This document shows, piece by piece, positions 59,214-64,000 of a stretch of DNA of 64,000 nucleotides. Source of the stretch: Aplidium turbinatum (taxonomy: Eukaryota > Chordata > Ascidiacea > Aplousobranchia > Polyclinidae). The notes beneath the pieces were generated by a model. The model was not told where the DNA came from. It worked only from the letters and a program-made list of their open reading frames with translations, and ran no database searches. The stretch lies in assembly GCA_918807975.1 (NCBI GenBank), contig OU964929.1:18865197-18929196 (forward strand), in the 5' to 3' direction. A program made the position numbers and the translations under genes. How positions within the stretch are numbered: position 1 is the first letter of the stretch; every line of letters begins with the position of its first letter.

Positions 59214-59599
59214 GACTAGAAGATGGCCGGTAATTCTATTTTACAACGTGGTCGATGTCAATGCTGCCAATGCTTTTGTGATATGGCAATAATTGCAAAG
59301 CGAAAATAGCAGCACATTCAGCATGAAAAAAAGAAGAAAATATTTGATCCATCTAGAAAAGAGCTTCCTGGATTACCAGCTTCGACTTCAACATCAAACA
59401 AGATCATCTAACTGCAACAAAAGAAAAGAAAAGGAACAGCTGTTGAAGATCAGGCGCCGCGAAAAACACAAAGGAAGAATATGCAAACAATTTGTAGCCT
59501 ACTAGGCTACTGCAAACTCAACGTATGCCAAAAACATTCGCAAATCCTTTGCAATCAATGTGATAATAAATATAGGCCTACTCACAATATTTGGTTTGG

Positions 59600-59895
59600 T
59601 TTTGAATTTTTATCCTCGGACTGACAAAGCCTTGATATGTTATTCCTGGTAGTTTCGCATAGCTTAGCCTAGCCTACTTATAGAAGCTTTTGATGCAGGG
59701 CCGGTTACCGATATTGGAAGAGTGAAGTTTTTGATTGTTGAAGTGTTTTCGGGGCGGAATCATTCCATCCATTAGGTGCCGCTGGATGCAAAGCAGTCCT
59801 TAGAATGCGTTGCTCAAGCGCACACCCCGAGAGTCGAACCAGCACCGCTTTATCTTGAAGCTTCTTCATTTACGAAGTCACTCGAATTAAGTGCA
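59600..59895 (-). mobile_element. SINE-B copy
   Basis: The plus strand shows the tail first (TATCCTCGGACTGACAAAGC), then AGGTGCCGCTGGATGC, GCGTTGCTCAAGCGCACACC and GAGTCGAACCAGC, all in the SINE-B order. The A-box end is degraded. Confidence 0.75.
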
Positions 59896-59899
59896 CGGA

Positions 59900-61180
59900 A
59901 GATCTTAATGACTGCAATCAGTTGAGTTCATAATGAAAATTGTCCCACCTTTCCCAATGCGCTATGCGTCGCAATGGAAGCAGCTAGTTCGCGCGGAAAA
60001 ACTGTCCTACATGAATGTGTCTAACGTTCAATACAAGAGCAGTTATTTCGTTGAATGCAAAGGAAGATACCTGGAATTTTACGAGTGCGCAGAGATGCAT
60101 GAATCCACAATGCTAACAACCTCCACGCGAGGAATCACAGAACCTAGGTTTTGCCTTGCAAGTCATAAGCATCTCTCTTACTAATATTCCCTGCAGGAGA
60201 ATATATAAGAATTAAGGAGATGAGGGGATTTGTAAAGACAGAAGATTGATAAGCAACTACAAAATCAACAACCATTAAAACTAGCTAACATCATAATTTT
60301 AGCATTTTTGCTTCAGTCGTTATGAAAATAAAACATATTTCTAAATTAAAATTGAGGCAGAGACTTGAAATGCCGAGTTCCGCTACCAAATGCCGAGTAA
60401 CGAAATAGCATGTCATTCTTTCAATTAAGTTGTTGGCCAAGAAAGAAATAAGAAACGTGACGAGACAATGCAAACAAAACCAATCAAGGGGTAGGCCAAC
60501 TACGTTGTTGCCAGCCAACAAAGAATGACTTTTCGAATCAATGCAACTTAGTTATTTTTACTACAAATTGAAATTTATCCTAATAAATTTGAAGAGTTTT
60601 TAATTAGCAATATGTATAGGCCTAAACTGCAATTATTATCTAATTATTAATCGTCACTTTTGTTTGAGCTTGTAGGAATTTTGGCACTCAATGCCAGCGA
60701 TATTTCATGAAATATATACTATATAGGCCTACGGTAGTATAGGCTACAGCCAAAAGGTATAGCCTAGTGGAGAGCATCCAGTCGTTCATTTCTTTTTCCA
60801 ACGCTGCCAGACTCTTTGTTTTTCACGATGTAAACGGAAGATGGTAGCCTACTATCTTTGATTATATAATCTGTAGTTCGTGCTTTAGCGTCAGAGATGA
60901 ATTATTACTGACTGAATGATGATTTTCAGGGGCTTATAGCTACCACAAAATTTTGAGTTGATTGCAAATGAGTAGGCTATTTAATGTAAAATGTTAAAAT
61001 AAATACCTTAAAACTGCGCATTCTGAGGGCTTTCAGCCTAAATCATTAATAAAACTCTGTCGAATAATGCTGCAACAGAGGGTAAAAAGTAATTGAAATA
61101 TAACCAAAACACTTGTAAGAATAAATAGAGTCGGCATATAATGTTTGGTTCAATGGTAGGCTTTAGGTTGTCAATAAATA
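59900..61180. other. Unassigned region
   Basis: It contains an open stretch of 83 codons at 59933-60184 (plus), without motif, splice context or homology that I recognise. TAGCCTA/TAGGCCTA words are frequent. Confidence 0.35.
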
Positions 61181-61189
61181 CTTTTCGAA

Positions 61190-62577
61190 CAGGGATGTCT
61201 AGAACAACGGGATTGCTGACTCTGTTTTGAAGTGGACAATTGGAGGATTACTTCATCATTACTGCATCATTACTGCACAAACTAAAACGTGGATTTCTCA
61301 ACATACAACCCATTTCTTGTTTTTAAAATGATGCTTGAAGATGAAATAATTTAAAAAAAGCAAAGAAAAATTGAAAATGTGGCCGTTTTTCCCCAAACCA
61401 CCACCAAGTGGTGAAAAATACTCAAATTTTAAACACAAATATTTTTAATACCACTTACTGGATTTGAATCAAATTTGAACAGAATGTTTATAAGTATCAA
61501 GACTGAAGCTCTATGGAAGAAAATGAAGATAATTTGAGAAAATAAAAAGTTATTCGAATTGTTGCATTTTTTCAAACATTTTTGATCCTCGGACATGAAA
61601 CAAATGGGTGCCGACAGCATCATGGACAAAATTTCCAAAATTCTTTGACCAGAGGCTTTGCATGTTTACTCTGTCTGATGGTGTTAAAAATTTGAAAGCG
61701 ATTGGCAAATAAATGAAAGAGCTATTTGGGATTAAAGTTTGGTACTTGGTCAAAAATCACATTTTACGAAAAACAACAATAAACATTTTCAACACCTTAA
61801 AGCCTCCTTTATCATAAGTAGACCCTTTTTTTGTCTCTGCTTGGGTTTGTAATTTTTTTTTAAGTGCTTTTAATGTTTTTCTCCTGGCCTTGGATGTGTT
61901 AAAGCTTCTTTTTCTTGATTTTTCAAGTCAAAACTTGTCGAGTATTTGGCAGATTTCTGAATATGCAGAGATTTTGCCACTGTCTTGTTGTCCTAATTTT
62001 TTTTGCTGAAGTAGAAGGTTGACAAAAAGGGCTTTGATCTTCTGTTGTTGGATGGCTTTCTGGTGTTACAGGAAAGGTTACACTTGTGTTACAGTAACAG
62101 TTCATCAAGTCTACCACCATTGTTAGACTTACAACCAACCTTATCCAACTTTCTTTGTTTAGCAATACCACGAAATTGAATTTTCTTACTTCTTTTCATG
62201 TTTTTTTTTATTTCCTATTTTTGATGACTAAAACTTGCCCAAAAGTGATGCAATAATCAATTAAATATGAAAACTAAAGCTGTGTTCAATATTCAATAGT
62301 CTTGGATGACTAACAGCAAAAGTTTGCTTTTAAAATGATGATCTTAAGTTATAGACAAGGCCAGCCATTAGTTGTTGCTATGGGCGTTGCGAGGGAAGAT
62401 GCCTAGGAGTGCCCACTTTCAAGACCTTATTTTAGCTTCATAGCAGGGATATCTGCTGTAATTGACACGCGCTTTCACCTTTTTCATTTTCGGGCGTTAA
62501 CAGCGCTGACCCTTCTAGTGTCCATCGCTTTATCGAAATTTGCAAAGTCAGCAATCCCGTTGTTCTAGATATCCCTG
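61190..62577. mobile_element. 1.4-kb hAT-like element
   Basis: The inverted ends CAGGGAT(G/A)TCTAGAACAA and CGGGATTGCTGAC extend about 31 bp. The 8-bp flanks TTTTCGAA (61182-61189) and TTTTCGCA (62578-62585) differ at one base. Interior frames (for example 61753-61550, minus) have no recognised transposase motif. The termini relate it to 40590-41085. Confidence 0.8.
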
Positions 62578-62589
62578 TTTTCGCAGAAA

Positions 62590-64000
62590 AAAAACAACAT
62601 TACCGGTACTTATCCAACGCTCATATTATATCAGAGGTGTATGCAATATGCAGAAACAAACATTTGACATTTCGGCACTTCCACAAAGGCATTGTCAAAC
62701 CGTATAAAAACTATGTAGCCTTTATAAAACAATGTTCACGTAATTTTATTTCTTCCAGTGTAACAGCATACGGTGCAACGTGCAGTCATAGATGAAACAC
62801 AACAGACAGAAGCCGAACGGCAATGAAATCATTGAGCGTGAAACAAAGACAGTACTAGCCTGTAGATAGCCTATGGAATAAAGTCGGACTGTGATATATC
62901 AGATGCAAAAAATGCAATCAGAATTACAATTGCGCAGCATATGCATCGAAGGATTCGTTACAATTTCCGTCATCTATCTGTGAGTTACTGATATACTCCA
63001 TGAAACATTGTAAATGAAAGCATAGTTCCATGCTATCAGCGTAAAGCTGCAAGTGCTAAGTGGTTAGTAAATGCATTGCAAGCTGCTGTATAAGGTATAA
63101 AAATGCAACAATAACTTTTTTCGAGCAACCGAAGTTTATCACATACCAGGAACAAACGTTCTGTTTTTCCTCAAGTGGTGGGACAAAGCGGAACAAATAT
63201 TTTATTTTAGAATTATGCTGTAAAATTAGTCATATAGAAACAAGAAATATTAGATGATTCTAGACTTGGAGTGTAACGATTGCCACTTTAAACAATGTCC
63301 GTATCATTCATATAGCGAGAGCTAGGCTATATCAGATTTTGAAAATTTGTTCTACTTTACCCCACTTTCTCTGAAGATTTCTCCAATTTCACCCAACAAC
63401 TCTCAGACTTTCTAGAAAAGATTAGTTGATATGCAGACAATGCAGTAGAGGATCTATGAAAAGTTAGGGAACAAAAGTTTCCAACAAAATTTTTAGGATA
63501 AAGAACAATGCAAAACTTAATGTTCAAAAAAGTAAAGTTTGAAAGGAGGTGGGGGGAGCTGGTCTCTGAGGAAATTTTGACAAACATAATCTTGTTTTGG
63601 TCACTTTCTGGGCATTATGATTATTGGCCAATGATGTTTCTTTATCAAGATGCACATATTTTGTATGTAACCATAGCTGTAACAATAGGTCGCTATCTAT
63701 GTAAGCAAATTCATCAAATTTAAATTGGATATGGGTAGGGCGTTTGGTTTGAAATTCAGGTTAGCCTAGCATTTTAATTTTTTTTATTCTGAACCACAGA
63801 TGGATTTCAATTATTTATGGCTTGAAAGTTCGTTTACCTATACAGCAGTGTGGTGTAGCCCTTCAGCGGGCTAGAACTTAGAAAATCCATCTGAGTTTTA
63901 ACCTTCTTCATCTATAGCCTACCATTTTCACGGCGCACTTCACTTCACACCCAACCTGCATTAACACTTTAATTAACTAGGCTATTAAAGTGAGCAGTGT
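62590..64000. other. Unassigned region
   Basis: No supported gene or repeat was recognised. Confidence 0.4.

Larger units (their letters stand above)
57313..59505 (+). mobile_element. piggyBac relic split by a hAT element
   Basis: A TTAA target followed by CCCTCTGTCCACCGTGGGGT (57313-57336) is a piggyBac-type end. The carboxy-terminal part of a piggyBac transposase appears as SGVHTLDKMVKTNTSKRMTR (57552-57611). After the hAT insertion it continues as TRRWPVILFYNVVDVNAANA (59215-59280), then a stop/frame change and RRKYLIHLEKSFLDYQ. These are the catalytic-Asp/carboxy-terminal landmarks of DDE_Tnp_1_7 proteins. Most of the 5' coding is missing. The other TTAA end was not located. Confidence 0.8.

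Noticed and set aside
59933-60184. 83-codon plus-strand open frame
   Set aside because: There is no motif, splice context, repeat match or polyadenylation signal to support a gene.

Overview
This is metazoan nuclear DNA, AT-rich and dominated by transposable elements. Spliced or single-exon animal-type genes, a BEL/Pao LTR element, non-LTR elements, three tRNA-derived SINE families and many hAT, MULE-like, Harbinger, CACTA, piggyBac and pogo-like DNA transposons point to a marine invertebrate or a non-mammalian chordate. I cannot place the species. All calls come from reading the sequence; no database search was run.

Layout. 1-9.2 kb: two head-to-tail copies (A and B) of a decayed Mutator-like transposon on the minus strand. 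Downstream of the transposase it encodes an Ulp1-type (C48) peptidase region and then a ubiquitin-specific protease (C19) region. Copy A is split by a 2.1-kb palindromic foldback element with a 9-bp target duplication. 9.2-11.5 kb: the end of an unplaced element (termini TAGGGTGGTCC) beside a CACTA-type transposase. 12-17.9 kb: sparse DNA with small repeats. 17.9-22.4 kb: a host gene on the minus strand, seven exons with matching phases, encoding a 221-residue secreted cysteine-rich protein with VWC/fibronectin-I-like modules. 22.4-25.9 kb: sparse, with a 31-bp minisatellite. 25.9-34.1 kb: a hAT element, SINEs, and a four-deep nest (hAT, foldback, 1.8-kb element, 0.43-kb element). 35.6-36.8 kb: an intact MACROD-type macro-domain gene on the minus strand with a SUMO-interaction-like motif. 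37.2-45.9 kb: SINEs, a second TAGGGTGGTCC element, a hAT MITE, an inverted array of 205-bp repeats with a pogo/Tigger insertion, and a hAT relic interrupted by a MITE. 45.9-55.3 kb: a 9.3-kb hAT shell with an exact 8-bp target duplication; it contains a broken BEL/Pao element, whose right LTR contains a LINE. 55.4-59.9 kb: an old LINE relic, then a piggyBac relic split by a hAT element that is itself split by a LINE. 59.9-64 kb: mostly unassigned DNA with one 1.4-kb hAT-like element.

The two convincing host genes are the secreted VWC/FN1-like gene and the macro-domain gene. The most unusual content is the transposon at 1-9.2 kb, which joins a Mutator-like transposase to two deubiquitinase/deSUMOylase-like peptidase folds. 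The 9-bp target duplications of the foldback elements and of a 386-bp MITE suggest that a Mutator-like transposase has been active in this genome.
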